From NCBI GenBank assembly GCA_003833135.1, contig QZLH01000236.1, positions 9,109-73,108 of the forward strand: 64,000 nt of DNA, in the 5' to 3' direction. Positions 43,174 through 57,200 of the stretch are shown piece after piece (positions within the stretch are counted from its first letter, which is position 1; every line of letters starts with the position of its first letter). The stretch is from Oehlia diaphana. Taxonomy: Eukaryota; Glomeromycota; Glomeromycetes; Glomerales; Glomeraceae. The notes beneath the pieces are model-generated. The model did not search any database and was not told where the DNA came from. It was given only the letters and a program-made list of their open reading frames with translations. A program made the position numbers and the translations under genes.

Positions 43174-44814
43174 TTACAATTGTTCGTTATGATCTTCTTC
43201 TATACCCAAAATTAAATTCACTTCATTATCTGTAGAAATATCATTTGAAGTAGAATTAATATAATAAGGTAATTGTTCGGTTTGACCTAATTCATCGAAA
43301 AGAGAAATTCTACTTTCATCTTGTGGGATTTGTTCTCGTTCACGTGTTAAAGATTTTCGAGAGTTATTATTATTGACATTATTCCATTGTTCAAAAGTTA
43401 AGTTCATTTGTCGTTGTTGTTGTTGATATTGTGATTGTGCCGATGAAATTGTTGCCATATATTGATTGCCTCCTTGAAAAGAATTTTGTTGATTATCAAA
43501 TAAATTTAATGTAACGGAATTGTCCATTGGATCTTCTTTATGAAATACAAAACTAGTTTTGGAGTCGGGTTTGACCGGTCTATACATAATGTGTACATGG
43601 TCCGAATACGAAGATTGTTTAGTTTTACGTTGTTTAATTGTTCGAGTTGATGTAGTCGATGTCGATCCAGTTGGTTCATTAATTTGAACACTAGCCTTTC
43701 TTTTCTTTACTCGATTTTCTGTAAGATTTGCTACTTTTGATTCTTTAGATTTTGGTCCTAACTCTTCTTTCTCCTGAACAATTATTGGTGACAATTGTGT
43801 TTGCTCATTTTGTCTTTCAGTTTCTTCACGATTTGAAGAATCTACTTGTATTGATTGTTGAGGTGAAGGAATCGATTCATTTTCATGACTATTTTCTAAC
43901 AAAGAATTAAAAAATTGTGCATGATCATCTAATTGAATTGTAGAAGATTGTTGAAAACTATCCGAATTATTATCATATGGAATTATTGTTGAATTATCAT
44001 CCTGCATTATATAATTAAAAAAGTCCATGAAAGATTGTGATGATAAAATTGTATCATCTTCAGGTTGAGGTGTAGTTGTTGCAGAAAAAGTTTGTTCAAT
44101 TGAATTATTAGAAACATTATAAGGTAAGATAGAAGAAGGTTCAATTACTGGTAAGGAAGAAGAAGTGGAACAATTCATATTTTGATTATTATTATTATTA
44201 TTATCATCACCTACAACAATTTGACGAATACGTTCCCAAAAAAATTGTTGAACTGTAACTTCTCTATTTTGTATGAGTATTGTTAAAGTTATAAAGATTG
44301 TATTTAAATTATCAATACTAAATCTACTATCATTTGGATTATTATTCATTAAATTCCATAATTTTCTCAATAATAATGATTGTTCAATAGAAGTTGTAGG
44401 ATGTACGAATAACTGAAAAAATTGATCTTTAAATATATTATTAACTTGATTAGCATGTGATAAATTAGAAAAAAATCTTGTCAAACTTATCAAGGTATTT
44501 TCTATACTTTCATCTCTTAAATTATTTTCAATTAAATCTGGATTATTTTTTGGTCTTCTTCTTCCAGGTTCAGGATAAGTACATTTTTCATTATGATCGA
44601 GACAATAAGTACAAGATGATTGTATCGCATAATTTCCATCACATTTTTTTTTATCACGTTTACATTTATTACATGCATTTGAAGATATTTTCCCTCTTTT
44701 CTTCTTTTGTGGACGAGAAGAAATTTCAGGAGCGGATTGATCTTCCCATGATTCATCTGAATCCCCTCCTCCTTGTTGAATTACAGATGTAATAACTTCA
44801 ACATTTTGTTCCAT
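43174..44814 (-). CDS. Zn(II)2Cys6 fungal transcription factor
   Basis: An intact 546-residue single-exon frame. The binuclear zinc cluster is C48-x2-C51-x6-C58-x9-C68-x2-C71-x6-C78, the canonical spacing of Gal4-type DNA-binding domains. It is preceded by basic residues (RPQKKKRGKISSN) and followed by a basic stretch (EPGRRRPKNN) as in the usual linker. Residues ~110-200 are helical. The rest is low complexity (Asn, Gln, Ser) with a basic nuclear-signal-like patch (VKKRKA near residue 367). No fungal-specific middle homology domain recognised. It would act in the nucleus as a sequence-specific regulator; targets unknown. Confidence 0.88.
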   Translation of the reverse strand: MEQNVEVITSVIQQGGGDSDESWEDQSAPEISSRPQKKKRGKISSNACNKCKRDKKKCDGNYAIQSSCTYCLDHNEKCTYPEPGRRRPKNNPDLIENNLRDESIENTLISLTRFFSNLSHANQVNNIFKDQFFQLFVHPTTSIEQSLLLRKLWNLMNNNPNDSRFSIDNLNTIFITLTILIQNREVTVQQFFWERIRQIVVGDDNNNNNNQNMNCSTSSSLPVIEPSSILPYNVSNNSIEQTFSATTTPQPEDDTILSSQSFMDFFNYIMQDDNSTIIPYDNNSDSFQQSSTIQLDDHAQFFNSLLENSHENESIPSPQQSIQVDSSNREETERQNEQTQLSPIIVQEKEELGPKSKESKVANLTENRVKKRKASVQINEPTGSTSTTSTRTIKQRKTKQSSYSDHVHIMYRPVKPDSKTSFVFHKEDPMDNSVTLNLFDNQQNSFQGGNQYMATISSAQSQYQQQQRQMNLTFEQWNNVNNNNSRKSLTREREQIPQDESRISLFDELGQTEQLPYYINSTSNDISTDNEVNLILGIEEDHNEQL

Positions 44815-47800
44815 AATTTAAATAAGTATCTTGTTAAAGAAAATAACTAAATTATTAAATTCTGCAATTTAAAAGAAATTTTACGGATAAAATAAAAATA
44901 TATATATATATATATATAAAACCATATATAATCATAAAAAAAATGACCCTTAAAAGATAAACTTGTAATGTTTATAAATAATAAAGAAAAAAGGAAAGAA
45001 ATAAAATTAAAAAATAAAAGGATGATTTATTATAAATTTTTCGTATTTGAATGAAGATTTCTTCGCGAAAGTTTAAGTTTATAAAGATTTGAAATTCTGA
45101 GAAAAAATTGTTAGCTCTTATATCATTTTTTTTTTAATATTAATAAATATCAATGGCTTGTAAAAAAGTGGCTTGTGTCACTGAATAATTATTACAAATA
45201 AAAACTCCGGTTTTTATATTGTTAAAGTAAAAAAAAAAAAAATTTAGAATAGTTAATATATTTTTTTTTAAAATAAATATATTCGGAAATAAGAATTTCC
45301 TTAATATGACAATATCCAAACACTTTTCATAATAAATAATTCTATATCTCCGACTAAGGAGCCAATAATAAAAAAATTATACTTATTCGAATGGTTACAC
45401 AAAATCCAAAAAAGTGAAAGTGGAATTTTTCAGGTTTAATCCAAAATTATCCAACAAAGTTTTATTTGTATCTGCGGCGAAATAAGTACATAATCTTACA
45501 GTCCGGAAAACTATCGCCAGACTTGAATATCCTTCTTTTTTTATGTTATCAATGTTTGAGTCTTTATGACAAAAAGTTATATCATTTAAGGTAATAATTA
45601 TTTGATATTGATCGATCAAATAAATTGTGATTATACAGGAAGTGATTATAGAGAGAATTTTCTAATGGCGATGAACATCATGAAACATAAGAAGCATTAA
45701 TACGATTCCAGAATTTTCTAGTAAAGTATTATCTTTTCATATAATAGTTATTTTGAAACTTAAAACATCGTGTTCTAGAACAATAAGAAAATTTGAACTC
45801 TATAAATAGCTTAAAATTGTTGATGAGATTTTTTTTTGACAATATGTCAATATAATATTTAAAATATTTTAGGAAAAAAGAAATCCTTTTTTATTACCAA
45901 ACAGTAACCTTGTAATCTAGTAAGTTGAATGAAACACACTGCACATGATATTTGTTTGTCTATTATAGTTTTTTTTTTTGAATTTTATATTTCGATCATC
46001 ACTAACTCCGCAGTTTATGCTGTTTACTGAAAATCCAATGTGGTGTGTAACCCAAATTCTTAGTGGGCATTAGAGGACATATAATAGATTTGTTACAAAT
46101 TTACGGATTAATGCGTTTATAACGTAACGCATTATATTTCTACCTGCTGCATGAATTAATAACTATAACGAGACAAGTCATTATAATATTCCTTGTTTAA
46201 AATGATATAAAGGAATTTACGAATATAGTTTCATTTCTTAGATCTTTTTCTTTATCAACTAAATGAATTAGATTATCTTGCCATATTTACTTATATATTG
46301 TACAATATAATTAAGATCTATATTTAATTTGACACGTAAATATTGTGTGTGGCGTTTTATAAAAAAGAATCAGTTAAAACCCAATTGTTTTAGTTCATAA
46401 TAATGCATAATATTATACTGAGATTACTTTAATTAAAAAACGGGTTATTACAATTAAAGTAATTAATAAATGCCGTGTTAAGTAGTATTTAAATTTATTT
46501 GTAAAGTTGTAACCTAAAAATTTTTCACATGTAACTGTGTTTCATGTTTTTCATTTTAATACACAAAGAAAATCAAATAGAAAATATTTTTTTATTTACC
46601 ATTCAAAAAAATAGATTAGTTTTGTTGATTGTATTACAAAGTGGTTAACATGATATATATATATATATTAATCCGGAATACGAATCCGGTTGAGAAAATG
46701 TCCACAAACTCGTGTGACAATGGCATTTTAAGAAGGTTATTGAGCCATAAATAGGGATAAATAATGTAAATAGTAATAATATTAATAATTTAAAGAATAG
46801 CATCTAGAGCCTGTGTAGAACTTTATTTACGAATTATTTAATTGGTCATCCACCATCCCTATTAATACTAGATGATCTACATCATGCATCTATTTCCGGA
46901 GACAATGTAATTAACACGTGAGGCTTTTGTGGCTAATTGTACATCGTGTCACATTGGCTAATAAATAAAATAATTTCTTAAATATTTAGACTCTTTTGGA
47001 TATGAAGAACTCTACTCTGCAAAGCTAACAAAGTCAGCACAATAATTATGTTTAAACTCCGCTATTCATTTAGGTTTAAAAATTTTAAAAATGGTATTGT
47101 CTTTTTTTTTTTTTTGTTTTGATAACTCTTCAATAAAATGATTGGATTAAAAAAAAGAAAAAAGAAAGAAAAAAATTCCATTAATTAAATTGAGTTAATA
47201 GAGTTATTGCAGATAACATTTCTTTATTAGGATTACAAATAATTATTATATATCCTAGAAAATAAAAAATAAAATTTGATTATGTCTTATGACCTATGTT
47301 ATGTACAATTTTTTATGACAATTAGTTTTATAGCGCGATTAATATTTTATATTCCGACGATAACCCCTTAAATATCACATTTTTGATTTCGCTCGCTCGT
47401 TTAGAGAATGTGACAACATTTGTTATCACATTTATCGCGTGACTAAACTTTAATCAAATATAATAAATATATAACAACATTATTTGTTTTAATGTATACT
47501 GTAACATATGCAGTAATAAATGTCCTATAATCTTTTTAAGTCAAATCATTTTCGATTAAAAATAATAATTTAATTCAATTAATTGCCTATTTAGAACATA
47601 ATATATGATGTACATTAGTTTAACTTCCGTAGGAAGGAATTTCGTAATTCAGAAAACAAAAACAGAAAAAAAAATATTATTTTTCCGTGTTAATCCCCAA
47701 AAAATTGCGATTTTTTTTTTTTCTAAAAATGCAAGTAATATCCGCATAAAATTAAAGAATCGCGATAATTTGTCAGCCCCAGTACAGGTGTACGTTATCC

Positions 47801-48021
47801 TAATTTGGTAATTGATTACTAAATCTGATCGTGGCTCAGTGATCGTAGTATTGTGTAGTCAAAATTTCGGCCGGATACTCTATTATTTTGATGTCATCAC
47901 CATTGTTGAAATCTTGATTTGGTCATCTTTTACCATTTTTGGTTTCGATTGTCAACTTAAAATTTTGTACCACGTTGTTTCTGTGGCTGTGGCTAGAATT
48001 CTTTAACGTGTTTCGAGAATC
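44815..48021. other. Gene desert, first part
   Basis: AT-rich DNA with TA microsatellites (44900-44920, 46653-46669) and poly-T tracts. Short frames at 45395-45619 and 47605-48006 are unsupported. Nothing else seen. Confidence 0.55.
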
Positions 48022-48220
48022 TCGAACAGTCACCCCGCCCCGCTTCTAAAAATAGATTTTACCAGTTGAAACACGTCCCAACACGTCCCAACACGTGACC
48101 GTGGAAACAACACAAGGCGTGGCAAATAGGATTTTGACCCCAGATACTTATAGCGAAGGGATGTGATTGTGGTGACAAATAAATCTATTTTTAGAAGCGG
48201 GAGCGGACCGATCCGTTCGA
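48022..48220. repeat. 199-bp inverted-repeat (foldback) element
   Basis: The left arm (tcgaac... cccgcttctaaaaatagatt) and right arm (...gaagcgggagcggaccgatc) are inverted copies, with a 21-bp perfect core around cgcttctaaaaatagattt and weaker pairing to the tcgaac tips. The middle carries three cacgtccca/cacgtgacc repeats and is GC-rich compared with its surroundings. No target duplication seen. Confidence 0.7.
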
Positions 48221-51200
48221 AATATATTTTTTATATTTTATTTAGTTACATTTTGATAATAATAATTAAAAACAAATTTTATTACTTAAACAATATTTTT
48301 AACCTTTTTTACATTTGTAATCTTTATAAAGGATGTTCATATTAATTTTCAGATTTGATTAAGAGTTTCAAGATTTTAAATCGTTTAAATTACTCCGATA
48401 GATAAATTTTCATAAAATATTAAAGTTTTACATTTGTAATCTTAGAAGGGATGTTTCATTATGAGTTTGCTCTTCTTTTTTTTTTTAAAAAAAAAAGGAT
48501 GATGGATTTCAGATCCGGTAACTCCGTTTAAAAATTAAAATATTTCTTTGAATAGAATTTTTAAATTAACGGTTAAAATCGCAATTATGAACCATGTTTT
48601 ACATATATAGGATTTACTTTACATAAAGAAATTTTACTTCTGAAATTATTTATGAAGTTATATGTAGTACAGAAATATCATTTTATCTGCGTCATATCAC
48701 ACCAACAACAACGAAAAAACAGTAATACTTTTTTTTTTTAATTGTTTTGCAAATAAACCCATAAAAAATTTACTTTCTAATTAATTAATTACCAATTAAA
48801 TGCAATGAATCTTGAGTCATTGTTTGCACTGCATATAAAGTACTGTGCCTCTCGACCCATTGACGTATTTTATGCAGTGTTAATTATTATTGAGCAACCA
48901 CAGCCCCGCAGCAACACATGCATGTTGCGAAATCAATTATGCGCAGTAGTCGTGGCGTAGTAGCAATGACCCCAAGTTAGCGCGGTGTAAGATTATCTTT
49001 ACCCCAAAGTTATGAGAAATAATTAGTAAAAAGGAATGAATTTCTTATTTCAAAGTATTTAATGAAACAATTAGGAACAAATTTCAAAACAAGGTAAAAA
49101 CATTTAATCAGTTGGGTATTCTGGCCTAATTAATCCGCTGTCAATGTTAATGCTTCTTTCTCGAGTTCTTATCCAAAAATACATACCAACATTAAATTAG
49201 GAAATTGGAACACTTCGTTAAAATGAAAATTTTCATATGAACGCCATCATCCTACCTTATTGAAAATATATTGTTGCGGTTAAGTCAGACTTGTCACACA
49301 GGGGGCATATTGGTTATAACATAATATAAAAAGAAAGGGCAAAACTGTTATTATTTATCGTAGATATCGTCTGTGAAAGAATGTAGCGACTTATAGATAA
49401 ATTGCTAATATTTTTGTTCTATAGGTTAAAAAATATAGTGTAGTGAAAGGTACACAAATAGTAATACAGATATTAAATTTTATTTTATTATATATTTTTC
49501 TGTACAAAACATTTATATATACAATATTTATGAATATGTAGACAACTCTTTTTGCTACCATTATTTAATATTTGAATATATATAACGCGGTTTAAACATT
49601 TTAATCACCTGACGCAGTTTATAATCAAAAATTCATCGCGAAAATATTCTTATCTCCTTACTTATTCTAATTATATTCAAAAAAAAAAAAAGCTGAAGTT
49701 CAGAACTTTCTTTTATTAAAATTATTGACACATTGAACTGAATAGACTTAGGATCTACCGAAAAATACCTACAAAATCAAAAGAACACCGATGTATAAGT
49801 AACACGGGTCACTGTAAACGACAATTAGTAAAAAAGGTAATTTATAAATAGCTGTCATCAAGAAAACGAATAGGAATTAAGGAATTTTACGTCACCCTTA
49901 TTAGGGACCGCCAATCAGATACAACCACCCCACTTAACATACTTTCCTCCAACCTCCAATTAAGTATGCGTATGAGGATCCTTATCATGGTCCTGCCATG
50001 TAAGAGAAAATTTTGCGGCACCCTCATTATAATTAACCATTAAATTATAATGATTCGGTATCCTGAGATGACGCATGTGTTATTAGTAAGAAACAGGTCT
50101 CTTACCTTGGTTTACTTCCACTATAAATCATACTAAGGATGTGAGTTAGGGCTATACCCCAACCACTATACCGCACCAAGGGAGAGAGTGTGTAAGAGGT
50201 ATCTTAACGACTTAACGACTTAACTAGCAAATATACATATAAAAATAAGGTTAAATATAATGTAATTTTTTTAACAAGAAACTTTTGAAAAAGGAAGGCT
50301 ATGAAGTAGAAATAGAAAAGACAAAAGGATGAAACAAGTAAGGGACGATAGAAGAAGGAAAGAATTTTTTAAAAAATTTTTTGGATAGAGAGGCCTTATA
50401 TAAGTTATAGTTAGAGTATAAAAATTATGACATAATCAAACAAAAGATTTATCCTACAAAGATCGTATTATTAGCTGGCGGAGATGACTTATGGCGATGT
50501 ATTGATGTCCGCTAACTTTTTAATAAATGTAAAAATATATATATTTTTTTTCAGCCAATAAGTAGAATTACAGTAAAAAGAATAATCAACCCACGAAGAT
50601 AAGTGCAAGTAACCAAATAGATTCAAAATAATAGTATATTAAACCTCAATCACTTATTCACTTTTGATGAACATGTTCTAATAAATACAACAGTAATTGT
50701 TCAAATTTAAACAATCAAACCATGTTCTTCTCCGTTATTGGAAACGCCGAGAATTCATTGCTCTTACTACACATGATTATAATTTTTTCACGAAGTAATG
50801 GATCAACAGGGAGATAGCACCAGACATTCTATCTTCAAGTTTAATCTTGACAAAAGCCGAACTTTTTTTCCTTCCCGAAAACCTTTTTTTTTTATAAATT
50901 TTTGGCGTAGCTGGTCTGTTTGATACACGAGTTTTTATGGTAGCCGTCTTTTTTACAGAAAGAAATATGTATCGACTAAAAACATAAGATGTCACTTTAT
51001 AATACATTACGCGCGCACAAATATAAATTTCTCACGAAGTGCCTCGTTATAATTAATAGTTCCTAAGCGGATTATACAAACAGATTAAAAAATATTTTTT
51101 TTTAAAGCAATTGAAAGTCGGCTTTTTTAACAATTAAAAGCGTTTTTAAACAATCAATGTCTAAAGTGCTATTCTTAAATCTTAATGCCATTCGTTCATC

Positions 51201-52534
51201 GGCAAATGGTTGCTCGAAACAAAAACCATAAAGCGGGCGTATGGAATTTTTGTATCGTATAATTAATTAAAATAGTTTATTTGAGTGATTATGAAAGAAC
51301 TAAAAATAAATTAATTTTCCACTTTCCACTTTACGATTATATCCAAATATATTCCTAAATATGCAATCAACTATAACTGTAACTCACCGATACTTAAAAA
51401 AGTTATAAACATTTACATAAACACATTCAATAAAGACCATTTAACCGTTTGAGACCGAAATCATCTTGTATTCAGGTAGACTTTCTTTTTATACTTAATG
51501 TCCAATTTACAATGGTTCGCTAAACAATACTCCGAGTCTCCGATATAATGATATGTATAACATGTCATGGTTCATATGAAAATAAATATCGTCATGCTAA
51601 ATTATACCCATATTTATACAATATATTATCGGTATGTCAAATATCGGCATGTGCTGATTATCGATTTTACCAATTATATTTATACGTTTCCTAACATATT
51701 AGTGTTCCTACATAAAAAAAGGTTAGTAATCACCATCTGAGAATGATCTTGGGCTTAGTCTCACCCCAAGTCAGGAGTGTCAGATGCCGGTGACCTCTCT
51801 GCAGGCAGATTATGCAATAAGTGTAAATAAACAGTGGCAGAATAAATGTGTCATGAAAATTGAACATTCACATTTTTTTATGTAAAATATGACTGTTAAT
51901 ATCAACCAAGCAGTGGTGCTACCCATTATTGTTAGCATAAAATAAGTTGTTTCCATCCTATTTATAATATAATCTCCAAATATAATCTTAATTAAGACCA
52001 GTAAAAAGTCCTGTAAATACTGGCATACATTAAATAGTTACTCCAAGCTTAATCTTCTGAAACAAATAAATTAGAATTGTCTTGCCAACATAATCTAACA
52101 ATTATCACATATTTTCATTTTCAAATTTTTGAATGTATAAATACAGTATTGTTTTTAAGATAACAGAAAACTTTCTTATTACTAACTGAAGATTGGAAAC
52201 TTTTTGATTTCATAATATATAATCATTTTATTTTGATTTGTAAAATGATAAAGCAAATAATAGCCAAGAAAGATTTTCCAATTCTGGAGTTGTTAGCAAT
52301 ATGCTAACAATATAAGTTTAGTTTATTATTAACTTTTTAAACTATTAAAATATCAATATAATTATTATTTTTTTAAAAAATTTATTAAATTGTTTAGCAT
52401 TCAATCCTTTTAATTGAAAAATTAGAATTAATAAAAAAATAGTTATAAAACAAGTAAATAAATTGGAAAATTTTTTTTGTAAAATATTAAATAATACATG
52501 AATTGACCTAATATATATATTTATTATTTTATTA
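48221..52534. other. Gene desert, middle part
   Basis: AT-rich with GC-richer patches near 48890-49000 and 49895-50200 (accaccccacttaacatac, ccgcaccaagggagagagtg) that look like decayed insertions. No intact gene. The 76-codon minus frame at 50777-51007 is basic but lacks context and homology I can name. Confidence 0.45.
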
Positions 52535-52536
52535 TA

Positions 52537-52955
52537 CAGTTGCCACTGGATATAACGAACCTTCCGTTCCAGAGGATTTAGTTCGGTATAGAGTGAATTC
52601 GTTATATAATATACTGAACTCCCAGTAATTTTGGCCAAATCTATAGTGCTGGCCAGAATTATAATTCGTTTAATATAAGACAGGTTATACATTAATTACT
52701 GATAATTTTGGCCAGCGCTATAAATTTGGCCCGAGTTAAAACAAAGTCACATGACTGTTCGTTATAAAAAATAAAAATTAATATAGTTTATATATCTGGG
52801 CTGTTAAGGTAGGTTCGGTATACAGTATAAAGCATTTTATTATGGCAATTCGGTATAACCAGTGTAATTAATTATAGAAAATTCAGTTCTAGGAACTTTG
52901 GTTCAATATAACAAGTTTTCGGTATATATAGGTTCGTTATAACCAGTGGCGACTG
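52537..52955. mobile_element. 419-bp pogo/Tc1-type MITE flanked by TA
   Basis: The left end cagttgccactggatataac matches the inverted right end cagtcgccactggttataac for 26 bp with two mismatches, continuing gaacc. TA dinucleotides flank both sides (52535-52536, 52956-52957), as expected for Tc1/mariner-superfamily insertion. CAGT...ATAACGAAC ends are typical of pogo-like elements. An internal inverted pair (ttggccaaatctatagtgct) lies near 52630 and 52705. No transposase frame. Confidence 0.85.
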
Positions 52956-52957
52956 TA

Positions 52958-54254
52958 TATACTAAATAAATTGAGTTTCTAATTTTAAATTAAAATTTTA
53001 AAATAAAAAATAATTTCACATTTATTTATAAAGTATTTATAAATATTATTATTTTTAGTAAGTTTTTATAAATAAAAGAATTAAAGAAAGTAAAAATAAT
53101 ATATATATATATATAAAAATTAATATTATAATTAATAATAATATAATTAATAATTATTAAATGAAAAATAAAAATTTCTTTTTAGTTATTTTAATAATTT
53201 TTAATTAATAATAATTTAATAATATAAATAATGGATTTGCAATATATTTACAGTAATTGTTTTAAAAATAATATAAAAATATTTTTTTAATTAATAGTTT
53301 AATAAAAAGTAATATTTTTTGCAATATTTTTAATTATTTAATAAACAAAATATTATAAAAATAAATACTTTTTATAATATTTTTAACTATTTAATAAAAA
53401 ATATTGCAAAAAATATTTATAATTAATAATTTAAAAAATTAGATTAATAATAATAAATTGGTAAATCAGTTCAATTTTTAGTAATTACTAATTAATTTCT
53501 ATAATAATAATTTTTTTACAATAATGCCAAAGTATAGTAATAAATTACAACTTTTTTAAATAATATAAATAATATTAACTTTTGAGTTATTATTTTTTTT
53601 TTTTACTGTTTTGTAATAATACACTTTTAAAACAACTATATATATTGCTAATCATTGATTAAACAATGATATAAGTGCTTTATGAGTTGTTTCAAGCAGT
53701 AATCAGATAAGAATTTGTTAATTCATAATTAAAGGGCTTTGGTTTAGCAATAGGAAAATACCATAACTTCTTTTTATTGTTTAGGAAAATAGCCTAGTTC
53801 AATCAATTATTTCTATTCTTTTTTTTGTAATTTTAAATATAAAAAAATTATGAATATTGAAAATATCTGCTGGACAGATGGTTATAAAATATTATTTTTT
53901 AAATTAAGCATATTTGAGTAATTTGTCAAAAAATTCAAATATATATCATATAATGTGATAAATCTTATAGTAAATTTAATTTAAATTAATAGTAAAATTT
54001 ACTTCTAGTAATAGTTAAAATGATACACTTTTTAAATTTGTTAAAATGTAGCTAATAATTTAATTTAACTAATTAGTAAATGGACAGATCTGTTGTTTTT
54101 TTAGAGTACGAGTCATTAGATGTGCCCTGCATATTTGTAAATTAAGATCGATCATTTTTTACAGCCAATAATATTTAAGCGAGGTACGGAACTGCATATA
54201 TGGTGTTACCAAAATGATCTATGATATTTATCCGTCAGTTCTCTACCTTAAAAA
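52958..54254. other. Intergenic, upstream of VPS41
   Basis: Extremely AT-rich (aataatataattaataat runs) to about 53600, then ordinary spacer with the VPS41 promoter. No gene. Confidence 0.6.
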
Positions 54255-57200
54255 ATGGAACAAAACGAAGAAGTTATACAGCAACAATCACCAAAAGAAG
54301 AAAATGAAGGTACCGAAGATGAATTGGTTGAAGAAAAGAGGGAATCTTCTTCTGAAGCTGAAACCGATTCTGAAGAGGAGGACGACGAGGACGAGGAAAC
54401 AACCGAGGAAGAATCGATTGAGGAGGATGAACCAAAGTTGAAATATAAACGTCTTGAGGCTGATATTAGTGAGTTATTGAAAAAAGATGCCGCGAGTGCA
54501 ATGTCTGTGTCAGATAGATTCGTAGTATGTATTAAGGTTTTTGCGAGTCGACGTTGATTAAATAAATTTCGTTCAATATTGCTAATTTTATCCCTTATCT
54601 ACTTAAGGCTCTTGGAACGCACAATGGAGATGTCTTAATACTCGATTTTGATGGCAATTTAAACAAACGTTTATCATCGCATGTAGCTTCAGTAACAGAT
54701 ATTGCTATTGAAGTATCAGGGGAATATATCGCCAGTGCATCTTTAGATGGTCTCTACTTTTTCAATCTGAACTTTTTTATCACAATATATAATGCGATCT
54801 AAATAAATTTATTATATCACAGGCAAAATCATCATTCATAGTTTATTCAATGATACAAAACCACAAGTCTTTAATTATCGCCGACCCCTTAAATGTATTT
54901 CGCTTGATCCTGATTTTCATAAAAAAGATACGCAACGATTTGTTTGTGGTGGTATGTCGGGTGTATTAAACCTGAATGAGAAAGGTAAAGAATTTTATTC
55001 ATTTATTCTTCTTAAACTAGTTTTCCATATATTTTTTTAATTTTTAATGATTCATCCAGCGCTTGTGACTCCTGTAGGATGGTTTGGTCAGAAACAAGAT
55101 ACAGTACTTCAACATTCTGGAGAAGGTCCAATTAGTGCCGTAAGGTGGAAGGGACCGCTAATTGCTTATGCTAATGATGAGGTATATATATTTTAATAAT
55201 TTGTTTTCTATCAATAAATTTTTTACGAAATGTATTTAAACAAATTTGTCAATATTTGTAGGGTGTAAAAATTTACAATACGCAGATACAACAAAGGATT
55301 ACATATATTAAACGTCCACCAGACAGTCCTCGAGCTGATTTATATCGTTGTAATCTTACATGGCGCAATGAAACCACATTGCTAGTTGGTTGGGCAAATT
55401 TTATTCAGACTGCTATTGTCAAGGTAATAGGATGGATAATAGTAATTAATTATTTTAATTTTAACTTAATACAACTTCTTTTCTGTATACTTAATTAGGA
55501 ATATGCTAAGCATGAAATTCAACCCGGTCGACCAACTCAATATGTTGAAGTTTCTACGTAAGGGTTTTTTTTTTAATTAAATCTATATCTAAAATTAATA
55601 TCATATATTATAAAATAAATAATAGGTTTCGTACCGAATTTATTGTATGTGGTATAGCACCATTTAACGATATGATACTCGTCTTAGCATACCTTACTGA
55701 TGAAATTGTACAAGATATGGAGACGGATGATCCGTCTCAACATAGAAGACCAGTTTGTATTATTTATCATTACATCCATTACTTCTATATGAATATGAAG
55801 ATTTCTATTATTAAGTAGTATAAATCATTTATTGAATTCATAGCGTGCCAAACGCCCGGAGTTACGTATCATCAATTCTCATAATGAGGAAATTTCGACT
55901 GATGCATTGTCGCTACATGGTTTTCAATATTATCAAGCGAATGACTATGAGCTTGATTATTTTCCTTCAGAAGACATGTTTTATGTTGTCAGCCCTAAAG
56001 ATCTCGTTCTAGCAAAACCTCGTGATTTGGATGATCATATTAGTTGGTTATTAGAACGTTCAAGATATGAAGAAGCATTATCATCATTACAAGAAGCTCA
56101 AGCTTGGGGCGGAAGTAAGATCTTTAATTTAACAGATCTTGGTGAAAGATATTTAACTTATTTAATTGAAGAAGGTATTTGGTCTTAATAGCAAATTATC
56201 GTTCTATTCTTCTATTTCAACCTAACTTACTTTATACATTCATTTTATTAGAGGAATTTATAAAGGCCGCAGAAAATTGTGAAAGAATTCTTAAAGATAA
56301 CCGAGAGCTATGGGAAAAATGGGTCTTTACATTTGCAAATTTGAGACAGCTACAAGTAAATATTTAACAGGTTGATTATTTGTTTGGTGTTATCATTCTG
56401 TTAATTTATTTACTGTATTTTATTAGGCAATCACCCCTTATATACCGTTTGAGAAGCCGCAACTTAGTAGCACGGTTTACGAAATGGTTTTTGCTCACTT
56501 CCTAAATCACGATCATAAGGTAGCCTTTATAAAATTGTTGTTTTATTCTAAACGTATAATTTAATGAGAACATATCACATTTTTAAAGGCTTTGTTATTT
56601 ACGATAACGAGCTGGCCACCGAGTATTTATAGCGTACAAAATGTCATCGTACTTGTTGAAGACATCTTTGAAAAAGAACAGAATAATCAAACTTTGATGG
56701 AATGCTTAGCAGAATTGTACGTTAAATTTTTAAGTTACTACTAAGATACTAAGATTACAAAATGATATTTAAAATGCTTAATTCTACTTCAGATACGCAT
56801 ATTGTGGCCAACCAGATAAAGCTCTTGAATATAACCTCCGATTGCGTAGACCTAATGCCTTTGTCTTAATACGAGAACACGGTTTATTTTCGGCGATCCA
56901 AGACAAAGTTTTATTACTTATGGAATTTAATCAACATTTGTTTAAAATGGCTGAGAAGGCACAGGATGAAGAGTTCGCAAAATTAAATCCAGATCCAAAT
57001 AAGCAAATCAAAAAAATTAAACGAAAGAAACCAACCGATATGCAAGCAGTGCAATTATTAGTAGAAAATACCGAACATATTAGTGTAAGGTTTCTGAATA
57101 CTGATGCACCCTGAATTTGACTTGAAATCTTACATTATTTTTATTTTAATTATCACACTAGATCTCTCATGTCGTACGTCAACTGGAAAAAGAACCTTCC

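Noticed and set aside
50777..51007. 76-codon basic minus-strand frame
   Set aside because: Isolated in a gene desert, rich in Lys/Phe from A/T runs, no splice partners and no recognisable motif.
52345..52692. 115-codon minus-strand frame
   Set aside because: Runs from AT-rich spacer into the end of the TA-flanked MITE; composition is that of noncoding DNA.
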